Shown: one piece after another, positions 29,914 to 39,900 of the stretch
How positions within the stretch are numbered: position 1 is the first letter of the stretch
Layout: every line of letters begins with the position of its first letter
Assembly: GCA_031771865.1 (NCBI GenBank)
Contig: JASISA010000025.1
Span: 620,001 to 684,000 of the forward strand
Length of the DNA: 64,000 nt
Direction: 5' to 3'
DNA from: Nothophaeocryptopus gaeumannii
Lineage: Eukaryota > Ascomycota > Dothideomycetes > Mycosphaerellales > Mycosphaerellaceae
The notes under the pieces: model-generated
Told to the model about the DNA's origin: nothing
Database searches by the model: none
Seen by the model: only the letters and a program-made list of their open reading frames with translations
Made by a program: the position numbers and the translations under genes

Positions 29914-32131
29914 ATGGCGAAAGGCAAGAACGTGGTCAGAAGCGACCAGCGCTCAGTCAGCCGTCACTCGACGCCCTTGACCGATGCCTCGCCCACTCCC
30001 ATCACAAGCACCCCTTCCACTGCTGCCGGTCCCGGCGCCTCGACCATGGCCAAGGAGACCGCCTACCTCCACACCTCGACCGCCGCACTCATATCGACCG
30101 AGCCGAGCATAGAAGCCTTGATCGAGAGAAGCAATGCTGCTGGTTCCAAGCCAGGCGATCCGCCTAGTGCGCGGGAGCTGCATGGCCTGCACGATAAGAT
30201 CCGCGACTGTGTCAACCGCTTCATGAGCAAGCGCGGCGAGGTGTGCGATCGGTCTATGCGCCAGCTGGTGCAGAGGCGGAAGGAGCGAGTGCAAGAGGAG
30301 CGTGAGCGGGAAGCAGCACGTGAAGCGGAAAGGGCTCGGGTGAAGCGCGAGGAGGAGAAAGCGGGCAGGGAGAAGAAGGGCGTGGGCAAGAAGCGCAGCC
30401 ACGATGAGATGGATCTGGACCAGGACGACAAGGACAGGAAGGAGAGCCTGCCGAACGTCGGCGCCCACGGCCTGGCGCGGCAAGATGGAGTTGGCGTGCA
30501 TCAAGGTGAGATATTTCAACATACTTCTACAACCTTCATACTAGTGTGCAGCTTGTCCTCACGAGCATGTCTACCAAGCAAGCTACAGAGCAAGCTGGTA
30601 ATATCACGCGCGCCCGCCCAGACCCGCAAACATGCGAAGTCGCGCGCAATTCCATCTTCACTCACTTCATCCTTTCATATGCTACACTCTGCCAGTCGCA
30701 AATACACCGACGTACTGAAGCCTGCTTTCCACCACCATGCTGACCACAGCCATGTTGACAGGTGCCAACGCTCCTCCGTCACCTCCCGTACAACCAGGCA
30801 CAGTCGTGCCAGACCTCATGGACGCCGCCGACTCACAATCCGACTCCGAGGCCTCGCGCCCCGACCCACCCTCCACGGCGCCGCTTTACGAGCGCATCTT
30901 CGGCAAAGACCCTACCGCCGCAGAAGATGCTATACTTTACGACATTCGCGAAACCACCGATGACATGAGCTGGGAGGAGAAGCGTGAGATCTATCAAGTT
31001 GCCCAGTGGCCAGACAGCGATTTACGCGATCTCACTGCTGGAGATCCGCCAGATGCCGATTTCAGCAATGCAAAGCCTGCGAATCAGGTTAATTTCTCAA
31101 CCTTCCAGACATACATCGAGCCATACATACGCGCCTTCACCGAGGAGGACGTTGCTTTCTTGAAAGAGCGCGGCGACCGCATTACTCCTTATGTCATTCC
31201 ACAGCGTGGTCCGAAGAGCTATCGGGAAGTGTGGGCGGCGGAAGATGGACTCACAGGGCTCGAGCCTCCGAAGCAACATACAAACAATCCTAATGAAGCA
31301 AGAGGGAGTATGGATGACATGGAAGACGATATCGCGGATCAGGACACGATCAGCATGGGCCCGATCATGTCTCGATTACTATCAGTGATTCGGCCGGCAC
31401 CCAACGGGGCCAAGAAGGAGGAGACCAGCGAAGACGCCAACGGCGATACTTCCATGGTTAATGGAGATGACGAATCTGTTGCTCCTGTTCAGAACGGCAA
31501 TGCAGAGGAGCACAAGCCTACCACGTGCTTGCCACCCGAAGCTCCCAGAATTGCAAACCTTCCTCAGCCTGACTACGAGAGCTTGAACGATCGAGCGCTG
31601 CAAGAATTGCGGCACATTGGCTTCATTGGACCGAACGAGACTCCCAAATACGATTTGCATGAAGACGATGAGGTGTCAGCAAGGCTTCGCACGCTCCAGG
31701 ACGAACTGCGTCGCGTCAGTCGGATCAACAACATCCGAAAAGCGCGCGTCTTGGAAATGACGGAAGAGCGCATGGCCATGCAGGAATACTCAAATATCGC
31801 CGACGACCTCGATAACCAGGTCAATGCAGCATACCTCAAACGGAATCGCTCCCTTGCAAAGCCGAATCAGAAGAAGGGCAGCTCACACAATGCTCGGCCT
31901 GGGCAGAAGGGTGTGGCATCCGCCGCTGCTGGTAGAGGCGTCAGCGACGGTGTGCGTGCCCTGATGCAAAAGCGCAGAGACTGGATCGACATGGTCGGAC
32001 CGGTCGTGGCATACGGGCGCCCTCCGATTCCTGGCGACGAGGCTACCATTTTCGATGAAGCGAGTATGAAGAAGTGGGAGAAAGTAGAGCGGGAGGCAGA
32101 GATGGGAGACGCAGATGCAGAGGGAGAGTAG
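29914..32131 (+). CDS. NGG1: SAGA complex subunit Ada3/Ngg1
   Basis: This is a component of the histone acetyltransferase module (Gcn5-Ada2-Ada3) of SAGA, in the nucleus. The model join(29914..30505,30762..32131) is in phase and gives 653 residues, splicing GVHQ-G-ANAPPSPP. The N-terminal exon has a charged coiled-coil region (RRKERVQEEREREAAREAERARVKREEEK) and the block VGAHGLARQDGVGVH. The C-terminal exon has DYESLNDRALQELRHIGFI, a coiled segment (RLRTLQDELRRVSRINN) and RDWIDMVGPVVAYGRPPIPG, all characteristic of Ada3. The 256-nt intron is long for this window and could hide a small exon. The first ATG in the open frame was taken as the start. Identification is from the C-terminal family blocks. 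Confidence 0.88.
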
Positions 32132-32335
32132 AGCTCTTCTGGTCGTCTAGCTCGAGCTTTTGTTCAGGACGCGCAAAAGAATATGCGGACTGGTGAGCGT
32201 GTATAGACCACAATCGAGCAATCCACCCAAACGACACTTCGAGAGTCATGTGGAGAATTGCCGGCAGCACAGCCAGTGTGCAGAGCGGGAAATGACGCGA
32301 GATATGATTCGGTATTGGGACTTGAACACCATGAT
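32132..32335. other. Short intergenic gap after ADA3
   Basis: Only about 200 bp separates the ADA3 stop from the ATG of the next plus-strand gene. The frame of that gene is open from 32258 at a TTG codon, but the first ATG is at 32336. Confidence 0.5.
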
Positions 32336-33202
32336 ATGTCGAGCTTTCGTCCAAAAGTCGCTACGCCACAACAGCGGACGACAAGGGAAACGAAGGATAT
32401 GTCGTCGGAAACTCCAACGTCGAAAAGCCAAACCAAAGTAACTCGTAGCGCGAACAACACCACCGCAAGGACCAAACCAACCTCCAAAGTGCCAACAACA
32501 ATCCCCACACAACCTGTTGCGAAACCCCCGGCTGTCAGACGCCCTCACCAAGGCTCAAATCGAAGACGTACCGCGATAAAGGAGGAATACCAAAGTATCG
32601 ATGATCATCTTCGCCGAGGCGTCTCCTGGGTTCAAATGAGCAGGCTTATAGGACTGGGTCGAAGAACATTGGAGCGGAGGTACAAAAGCTACCGGTCTGA
32701 GGTTTTGGGTATTACGGCGTCTGCAGGCGCTCCGTTCATGGGGTCAGGATCGACTGGTCCGTCATTTGCTGTAGGGAATATAGAGGACTCGTTGATGAAT
32801 GCTGAGGGTGAGACGGATCCTGACATTGTGAATGGGGATGCTGCGATTAGCCTTGAGCAAGTTGATATGTCGGCGATGCAGACTGCTCGAGCGAATATGG
32901 ACGACTCGCTGCTTAATGCCGAGGGCGAGACGGATCCTGACATTGAATATCCTGCGGCTGCGATGAGCCTCGAGCAAGATTCATCCTTGAAGGTGCGGGC
33001 TACTCAAGCGGGCATGGAAGATTCCTCGATGGATGCAGAAGGCGAGACGGATCCTGATATCGAAGCTTCCGCTGCTGCTCTGATCCTCCGTCGAGATGAT
33101 GCTGAGGAGGTGCAGGATGCGCAAGCGATTATGGAAGACTCGTTGATGGATGCCGAGGGCGAGACGGATCCGGATATCCAACTTTCTCTTCAAGCATTGT
33201 AA
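32336..33202 (+). CDS. Unrecognised protein: HTH-like segment plus acidic tandem repeats
   Basis: This 288-residue ORF starts with MSSFRPKVATPQQR. The first 85 residues are Thr/Lys/Pro-rich and disordered. A basic helical segment follows: EEYQSIDDHLRRGVSWVQMSRLIG, then LGRRTLERRYKSYRSEV. This reads like a helix-turn-helix in the style of Myb, psq or transposase DNA-binding domains, an inference from pattern only. From residue 148 to the end come 3.6 copies of a 39-residue acidic unit, each holding the block EDSLMNAEGETDPDI or a close variant. Basic DNA-binding-like plus acidic repeat composition would suit a transcriptional regulator, but no function is known to me. Codon use resembles neighbouring genes. 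Confidence 0.6.
   Translation: MSSFRPKVATPQQRTTRETKDMSSETPTSKSQTKVTRSANNTTARTKPTSKVPTTIPTQPVAKPPAVRRPHQGSNRRRTAIKEEYQSIDDHLRRGVSWVQMSRLIGLGRRTLERRYKSYRSEVLGITASAGAPFMGSGSTGPSFAVGNIEDSLMNAEGETDPDIVNGDAAISLEQVDMSAMQTARANMDDSLLNAEGETDPDIEYPAAAMSLEQDSSLKVRATQAGMEDSSMDAEGETDPDIEASAAALILRRDDAEEVQDAQAIMEDSLMDAEGETDPDIQLSLQAL
32777..33202 (+). repeat. 117-bp in-frame tandem repeat (3.6 copies)
   Basis: Units start at 32777, 32894, 33011 and 33128; the last is truncated by the stop codon. All keep the core GAGACGGATCC followed by TGA or GGA and an Asp-Ile codon pair, encoding EGETDPDI. The first 17 residues of each unit are nearly identical while the remaining 22 vary, which suggests selection on the core or recent conversion there. 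Confidence 0.9.
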
Positions 33203-36200
33203 ATGTCTCCCTCTAGGTACTATTGCACGAGCTTGAGAGGAATTCTCCAAAAGTCCACAATCGAAACCTCTGATCTGTTTTGCCAATCGAAAGTTAATGA
33301 ACACGGACACTACTGTCACATTGCCACTCGCTTGACCTAGCCGATCATCGCAGGCCAATGTTTTCATATTCTCAGCCCTCACTGCGGCGACTAGACCATT
33401 GCATTTCCATCCCACCACTTGGAAATGCAAAGCTCACCTCTGAAGACAACACACTTTGCATAATTCGTCCTCTTTTGAGAGCCACAAGTGTTGCTGCGAA
33501 ATGGGAGGCTCTGCAGCTAGATTCGTTCGGTGGTAAGTCAGATGCAAATGGAAATTTCCAGACCTCTTCTTAGCACATAAGAGATACCTGTCGATATAGT
33601 ATTGAAAGTAACAATACTGAGCATTCGAACCTTTGCAGAAGGTAATTTAAAACGGATTGTTGTCAACTTGGTATTTTTTGTTCCTCAAGCATTTGATGAA
33701 CAGAGAGACGTCCTGTTAGCTGTGTCTCCGTGACGTGACCGATCTTGGTTTCCAGTGTTGTCGTCATCTGACATCCCATGACAAGTCATATCGTCTTCGT
33801 TGATGGTCAGAAAGGGAGACCCTCGTCCATTGGCTAAAGGATGCCTCCCTCGGACTGTACGATCATTCGCCGAATCGTGAAAATCGGACATCACTCCGAG
33901 GCGCCTTGAAGTTAACAGATACACAACGCAAACCCCGGTCACCCGTACTTCCGCGCTCATGAAGAAGGCCGGGAAGAGATTGAAAATCCATGTAAATTTT
34001 GATCAAAATTACAGTCGCCCAATAGCTCTGCAACAGCACATTCCATTCGGTAGTATAGGCGGCAGTTATCATGCGATCTGACGTTTTGACAAGCGGACGG
34101 CGCGGGTAGCAGCGCGGACGTCGAGATATCCCGTTCGCTGTCACAGCTGTTTTGTAGCAGTTCCCTGGCAACGTCTGTAAGAGGCAATTGCCCGAGCCTG
34201 GGCAGGATACCTGCAAATTTTCCCACAAGCGCGGTTTCCATACGGCCGATTGCTGTCCCTGTGCAGTAGCAGGTACGAGGAGTGAGACTTTGCGGTCAAG
34301 GTCCTTGAAAGCCTCTCGGGGATACTCCAATAATGGCGGATGGACACGTATGAGTTGGCCTACGGATCCGCCAGATCGTCCGAGATGCCTGGATAGGACG
34401 CAATACAGCGGGACTGACAGCCTGGTCGATGTTGCAAATCGTGATTTGAGTAGGAATGCAGTGAGCCGATCTATCATTGGTTGTCCAGGACCGTCCAATG
34501 GCCAGCCGTTGATCTCAGATATAACCTTTTTCAGGATGAATGACATCGTAGGATAGTGTGTTCGCAGGAGAAGTTCTTGAGCATTCTCAACTAAGCGACG
34601 ATGGGCAGGGCGAGATAATGGAATTCGAGTCGTTCGGAGATAAAAAGTCGCCCACGAGCAGGACCGAAGAGGACGAGATGATGCAGGCACATTGTCCTCG
34701 TGATCTTCTCCACGGTCTTGGGTGATACCCACAAGGTCCAGACATCCGAGTTGCTGCAGCAGAGCTGGCGACGATGATGTGCTGTCCCATGCTGTATGCC
34801 TGAATGATGCACACCTGGATAGCTCGTCTTGACTGCAGGGCGACACTCTTTGTGTGCGGGTCTGGACCAGTCGAACGACAGATTATGCTGTCTTGCTGAC
34901 TAACAACACTGTTTCGATGATGGGGATCTGTCGGGCAACGAATCGTGGTGTTGACACGGCTCGCGGGTCATGGCCTTCCTTGCCGTGGTCGCAGCTTGGT
35001 GCCAGCCTATCCTCGCGATGATCATGTTACCCATCCGGGCATTGAAGCCGGCGGGTTTGAGGCCCGGCAGAAGAGTCTCTCCGGGTCGAACGACAGTTCA
35101 GTGCTTACCAGACCCAGTGAAATGGCTCAGAAGTAGCCGGTAGGTGTGGCAACTGACTCAGCTTTGGTTGCAAACTGAGACCTGAAGCGCAGGCGGATTG
35201 CATCGAAGACGGGACCAGGGAAAGGAGATGAAGCTGCTGCTGAGCGAGTGGTCCAGCAAACGGGCTACAGAGTATAGTAACACCATAGACGTGGTTGAAT
35301 CGAAAGTTCAGGCAACACAGTCAAAGTACGAAGGAAGAGCGAGATCATGTGCGTTATTTTGAAGGCGGCTCGCAATGTGCATGCGTGTGTTGTGTTTGCA
35401 GTTTGGCAGGATCATCATTGCGGTCACAGCTCCGAAGAGGGTGGTGACAGCGTACTATTCAGTGCTTTGGACACCAACCACAAACCGTGAATGGAGAGGA
35501 TGAAACACTCGCCCGTTGTGATCAACCACTCCTTTCGGTCCGCAGTCGAGGCGGTGTTCTTGTCTGAGCAATTGTCATAGAACAGTCTGCAGACGATGTG
35601 TGTCAGCGTAGGCCCACTGCATGTTTGTGATCTCGGAGACAATTAGGATCTAGAATTCGTGATGAGGCTCAGGTAGATGGGGATCGTTGCAGCCCTACGT
35701 CTGGTTGAAAGACTTGGACACGGGTGACGGGCTCAGCCTTTCGGCGCGAGCCTACGTTTCGGTGTCCGCAGAACCTGATCTACGAGGCACAGGCCACGTT
35801 TTGGTTGCGGGCAAGCTTTTGATCGGAGCTTGCAGACCAGGGTCATGTCAGATCCAACATCTCCAGGGATGTTCTCCTCAAGCGAAGTTGATCGACACGT
35901 ATGATATGAGTTGATTTTGTTGCAGTAAACATGCTTGGGGCCACCATTCAGCACACAGGAATCTTCAGGTCTGCGGTCTATGGTCTTTCGAGGATACGGG
36001 GCATCTCCACAGACTTTGGGGAAAGGTCAAGTTGACACATCCTTCGAGTCACGAGTCGCGTGCTGCTCACGCCCGACTCTCTCGAATTGAGCCTTGCCAG
36101 AGTCTTGCAGGAATGGAGCCCATCTGTACTTGGTCAGATCTGGATCCGACCAGGAGTCAATTCTGAGGGTTTTTCGACAAGCGAGGTACACAGTCAAAGG

Positions 36201-36965
36201 GAATCGGTTGTCGCTCAGCGTGTCGTCGAATGCATTCGGAAGAAGTTTGGAGGTTTCAGCTGCGTTCTGGTGAGTCGAGTGTCATGTGTTTGCTGCGAAG
36301 CCAATCTTGCAGACTGCAAGCTCTCCAGCCACCCTCTCGGTCATCCACAGCTCTAAGCAACATGGAACAGCTTGCTCTTAGGACGAGGCAGTGAGGCATT
36401 CTCGGACTGCTGAGAACAAAGACAATGCCGAAGTCGACAGACTCCAAGTCATTGTGAAGACTCTGTGTTGAGAGAGCATTGTTAGTTTCTCCGAGAAGAG
36501 GGTGTCATTACCTGGCAGCCTTCGAGGGCAGGATATGAGGAAATCGCATGACATGAGGAGCGATCAGGCCACGTAGTAACACGTACCGCATGTTCCCTCC
36601 CTGACAGCGGACATACGCAGTAGACGTGTGACACGCAGCTATTGGCCATTGTTGTGTTGCGCGGTCCAACCGAGCTTGAAATGTGACACTGCAGTTTTTG
36701 ACAGCTGCAACTCGCCCACGGACCGTGACGCGGAAGCAAGGCCGTAAGGTGCTAAGGCACACAAGTGTGCAAGGGGGCCGACGCTGCGCTCTTCGCCTAA
36801 GTGCATGTTCATTGCCGAGCTGGATCACAGTCATTCCGGGCCGCGCGCCGCGAGCCAAGTGGACCTTTGCGATCGCTGTTCACTCTTCGTATCAAGCCAC
36901 ATCAAGGGTGAGCTTTGATCTCCATCCGGCAGGAGATACAGTAGCCGGACCTTTCACACGACCCT
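33203..36965. other. Gene-poor tract of 3.8 kb
   Basis: No recognised gene. One minus-strand open frame (33863-34846) is listed separately with low confidence. Remaining ORFs are under 120 codons and overlap antisense. I saw no terminal inverted repeats, LTRs, reverse transcriptase motifs or strong AT bias indicating RIP. Confidence 0.5.
33863..34546 (-). CDS. Possible orphan ORF (low confidence)
   Basis: The frame is open for 327 codons up to a GTG at 34846; the first usable ATG, at 34546, gives 227 residues. The beginning (MSFILKKVISEINGWPL, then LTAFLLKSRFATSTRLSVPLYCVLSRHL) is protein-like and faintly recalls the first helices of Pho85-type cyclins. The remainder does not continue that match and turns into unpatterned Arg/Ser/Pro sequence. 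It is either a decayed gene, a first exon, or chance. Confidence 0.2.
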   Translation of the reverse strand: MSFILKKVISEINGWPLDGPGQPMIDRLTAFLLKSRFATSTRLSVPLYCVLSRHLGRSGGSVGQLIRVHPPLLEYPREAFKDLDRKVSLLVPATAQGQQSAVWKPRLWENLQVSCPGSGNCLLQTLPGNCYKTAVTANGISRRPRCYPRRPLVKTSDRMITAAYTTEWNVLLQSYWATVILIKIYMDFQSLPGLLHERGSTGDRGLRCVSVNFKAPRSDVRFSRFGE

Positions 36966-38129
36966 TCACACCAGGAAAGTCCAGAAGCTCGGGTACACAA
37001 ACTCGTCCTCAAAGATGCGCTGCACTTGCTCCAGGATGAACTTCTCGATCTTGCCCACGTTTTTCAGCACCTGCTTGCCGCTCTCGGTTTCGCCCATTTC
37101 GCTTTCAATTCTGATGTCTTCGAGCAGTCCACCCGCATTTCCAGGCCTCTGCGGCTCGGAATGATCGCGATCTGCCTTAATATCGAGCAGGTCAAGTGAA
37201 GTTTCACCTCCAACCAGAGCCTCCGCATCCTCGGGACTGAGAAAGCACAGGTGTGCACGCTTCCTGATGTAAGCTAAGACACCGACTCCGTTGAAAGTAA
37301 GGCCAGTGATGCGGAGCTTCAAAGGTATCCCGACAAAGCTGGGCATGGGATAGTCGAGGAATACGTCCGCAGTCAGCGACAGCTTGACGTCACCGGCATA
37401 TGTAGCATGGAAGACGACCTGTAAGTCTTCAGGACTCCGCTCTTGAAACTCGTGTGCTGCGGAATGGGCGTGTGCGTCAGGGCCATCCGCGACGGCCGAT
37501 TCCGCCAGCGGTTGGTCGGTGAACGAATGGTCCTGTGATGATGCGGGCGTGGCTGTAGATGAGGACGAGATGGAACTGAATGAATCAGCATGATGATGCT
37601 GTCCTTGTGTGAGTGCTTGGCCGTTGTTGAAATGCGCTCCCGCGACTGCAGCCAATGGCGTTTGAGTTCCAGGCAGGCCGGCAGATAAGGGAAGGTGGAA
37701 GTAGCCCAGGTTGGAGGTTGTGCCTAGGACCCCTGGAGTGGTTCCTCGTGTGAGACCGTGTGTACGCGATCTGTCAAGGATCTCCAGTTCGGACTGACGA
37801 CGAGCGCCATCTGTGCTTCGCAAATGTCGTGTCGTTGCGTGGCGGAGGTCCGGGTGTGCTTCCTCTCTGAGGTTTTCTGTTTCATCGTGGTCGTGCGCCG
37901 AACCATCCTCATCCGTCTCGTAGAAGTCGGGGAGCGGATCGCCAATATCCTTGAGGACTATCTCGGGCGGGATCTTGCCAAACTCAAACCCATGGACGGA
38001 GACGGAACGAATAAGCTTGGGGAGCGCGATGGCTTGGAAGCGGTCGTGGACGAAGGCTCTGATGGTTTCGGCCAGCGCTGCTCCGTCGTCACCACCAGTG
38101 AGTGCCTCCCAGTTAATATCTACAGACAT
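36966..38129 (-). CDS. MDM12: Mdm12, ERMES complex subunit
   Basis: Mdm12 is the soluble SMP-domain subunit that bridges Mmm1 in the ER with Mdm10/Mdm34 in the mitochondrial outer membrane for lipid transfer and mitochondrial shape. The intronless protein has 387 residues. The hallmark start MSVDINWEAL and the SMP blocks are present: LPKLIRSVSVHGFEFGKIPPEIVLKDIGDPLPDFYE, later HATYAGDVKLSLTADVFLDYPMPSFVGIPLKLRITGLTFNGVGVLAYI, and the C-terminal IEKFILEQVQRIFEDEFVYPSFWTFLV. A disordered insert of roughly 130 residues (Ser/His/Thr-rich) splits the SMP domain, as is usual in filamentous fungi. Start and end match the family well. Confidence 0.96.
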   Translation of the reverse strand: MSVDINWEALTGGDDGAALAETIRAFVHDRFQAIALPKLIRSVSVHGFEFGKIPPEIVLKDIGDPLPDFYETDEDGSAHDHDETENLREEAHPDLRHATTRHLRSTDGARRQSELEILDRSRTHGLTRGTTPGVLGTTSNLGYFHLPLSAGLPGTQTPLAAVAGAHFNNGQALTQGQHHHADSFSSISSSSTATPASSQDHSFTDQPLAESAVADGPDAHAHSAAHEFQERSPEDLQVVFHATYAGDVKLSLTADVFLDYPMPSFVGIPLKLRITGLTFNGVGVLAYIRKRAHLCFLSPEDAEALVGGETSLDLLDIKADRDHSEPQRPGNAGGLLEDIRIESEMGETESGKQVLKNVGKIEKFILEQVQRIFEDEFVYPSFWTFLV

Positions 38130-39578
38130 CGGCTCCGGATGAGAAAGGCGCGGGATGGTTGATGAGATGAGGGAGTTGTGTTGCTCTGGCAGAGGATGTC
38201 AAGGGTGTCAAGGGAAGCGAAAGTCAGAGCTCAAAGTACCGTGGCTTGGCGTAGTCTCAGCTTGCATCCCTTGACACGACGCTAATCCCGTTCGGGGGCA
38301 TCGTCCACCGCGTGAAGGCCCTGAAGGGGCCGCTGCTTGTAGCTTATTGGCCACCGAAGCGAGTGGGGGCTGACAACCGAGACTAGGGCTTGGCGGCGCG
38401 GCGCTCTCCGCGGGGAATGACGGTTGGCGCGGGAGCGCGACAACTTCAGCAGGCTGCATGTGCGGACAGGGTATCATCGGTATCATCACAGGCTCAAATC
38501 GCTCACGACGCCCATCCTCTTGCCTCGGCACTCTAGTAAAACGCCATCCTGGCGGGCGTGGCAGTACATCTAGTGGCGCACTCCGCGGCTGATGAGAGCT
38601 CTACCTGGCCGAAACCGACACTCGGCGCCGGCACTGATGAAACACTCCCTCGAAACGGGTGAAGCAGCAGGAGTACGAGGAGTACGAGTACGGCGACGTC
38701 TGTGCAAAAGTGGGACTCCAAGCCTCGAATGTCGAAGCCGCTGCACCTCCACCTGCCAGCAACAACATCTGCCGTTCTAGCCTCCTTAGGACCTTGACTC
38801 TTCGTCGGCGTCTGCAGCCTGAATCGCGCAGCACGAAAGGACAGGCGGCAGGATCCTTGGGGGCCGGAGCCTCTCACCAAACAGACTACAGAGTCACGCA
38901 CACAGTACAGCGAATGATGACAAACGCATCGACAGGGATATTGACGTACAGTGCGTAATCACCCACACTGCACCGCAGGTGGAAAGCGGAAACTTGCAGC
39001 GCTGACATCTGCTGCACCACACGGCCACGGAGTGCTGTGTACGGCAAGGTCATTCCACATCTCAAGAACAACAATGAATGTCAGCTCCGGGGAGGCGGAT
39101 GCACAGTCTGGCAGGACGCAATGCCGTCTGCAGAGGATACCAGAAAGCCGACGACTCCGGTCCTCATGGATGAATCCTGAAAGCTCTTTGAAAGGCGTTG
39201 TGTTACTACACATGTCTGTGTGTTGTGACATCTTCCTTCCTTCCTTCAACTCCAATCTTCATGACCAGCCGACTGCTCATCAATACACATCTGAAAGATC
39301 GCCGACCGGCGCCTTTGAAACCTCGCAAGTCGTGAGACGCCGTTTATCCAGATCCTCTCCCCCGTCCATAGCGCCAGAGCCCTTGTCGTCCCGAAAGTTG
39401 GTGGTCAAGATGGTGTCCACATGTAATTCTGTCGCACAGACCAGTTTGCCCAACACATCAACAAAGCGCCGTGCTGTCCATCGCCGGTGAGAAGCTCCAT
39501 CAGTAGGATTGATGTCCTGCATGCTGATAAGTGCGAACCCAAAAAGGAGAAAGGGAGCAAAAGCACCCACATGCTACC
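38130..39578. other. Intergenic, no gene supported
   Basis: 5-prime flank of MDM12 and beyond. The largest frames are 38533-38901 (-) and 38951-39490 (+, 179 codons). Both are unpatterned and overlapped by antisense frames. Confidence 0.5.
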
Positions 39579-39731
39579 TTATCCTCCAGCACACTTGTTG
39601 CATTTCGAGTGATGTACCACCGTCCTCGGAGTGAGGACGCCACAGGGACCTCTTCTCGAAGCAGCGCAAGGCACTCTCTCGATGACTTTGTGCTTGCAAA
39701 CGGTGTATTCGTGAGTGACCTGAGTACACAT
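39579..39731 (-). CDS. Small Cys-rich protein, MCxQ type
   Basis: This 50-residue ORF begins MCTQVTHEYTVCKHKVIE at ATG 39731. Cysteines lie at 2, 12, 22, 30, 44 and 47, with a C-x-H at 12-14 and a final C-x2-C (SKCNKC). The pattern (M-C-x-Q at the start, a Tyr then C-x-H near residue 12, a second C cluster, T-V-V, and a terminal C-x2-C) resembles the short Cys-rich hypothetical proteins common in ascomycetes. A TATATATA element lies about 160 bp upstream on the same strand. It has no signal peptide, so it is not a typical secreted effector, and it may be a zinc-binding protein. An additional 3-prime exon is possible. Confidence 0.45.
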   Translation of the reverse strand: MCTQVTHEYTVCKHKVIERVPCAASRRGPCGVLTPRTVVHHSKCNKCAGG

Positions 39732-39892
39732 GATGGCGGGGAGTTCGGGTCGCAGCAACCCTTCGAAAGTAATCAGCAAACTGCTATGCGGTCTCTGTGG
39801 GCTTGGTTCATGACTTACAATGGGACTGAAGCTGATAGATGGGACAATGAGCTGCAGCAACCTCCGAGTGGTACAGTCGTGCAAAGTGTCAG

Positions 39893-39900
39893 TATATATA
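39893..39900 (-). promoter_or_regulatory. TATA box before the small Cys-rich gene
   Basis: TATATATA, about 160 bp upstream of the ATG at 39731 on the same strand; distance fits a fungal core promoter with a 5-prime UTR of around 100 nt. Confidence 0.4.

Noticed and set aside
34300..34546. Cyclin-box-like stretch in the minus-strand ORF
   Set aside because: Only about 30 residues recall Pho85-type cyclin helices; the rest of the box is missing, so the family name was not used.
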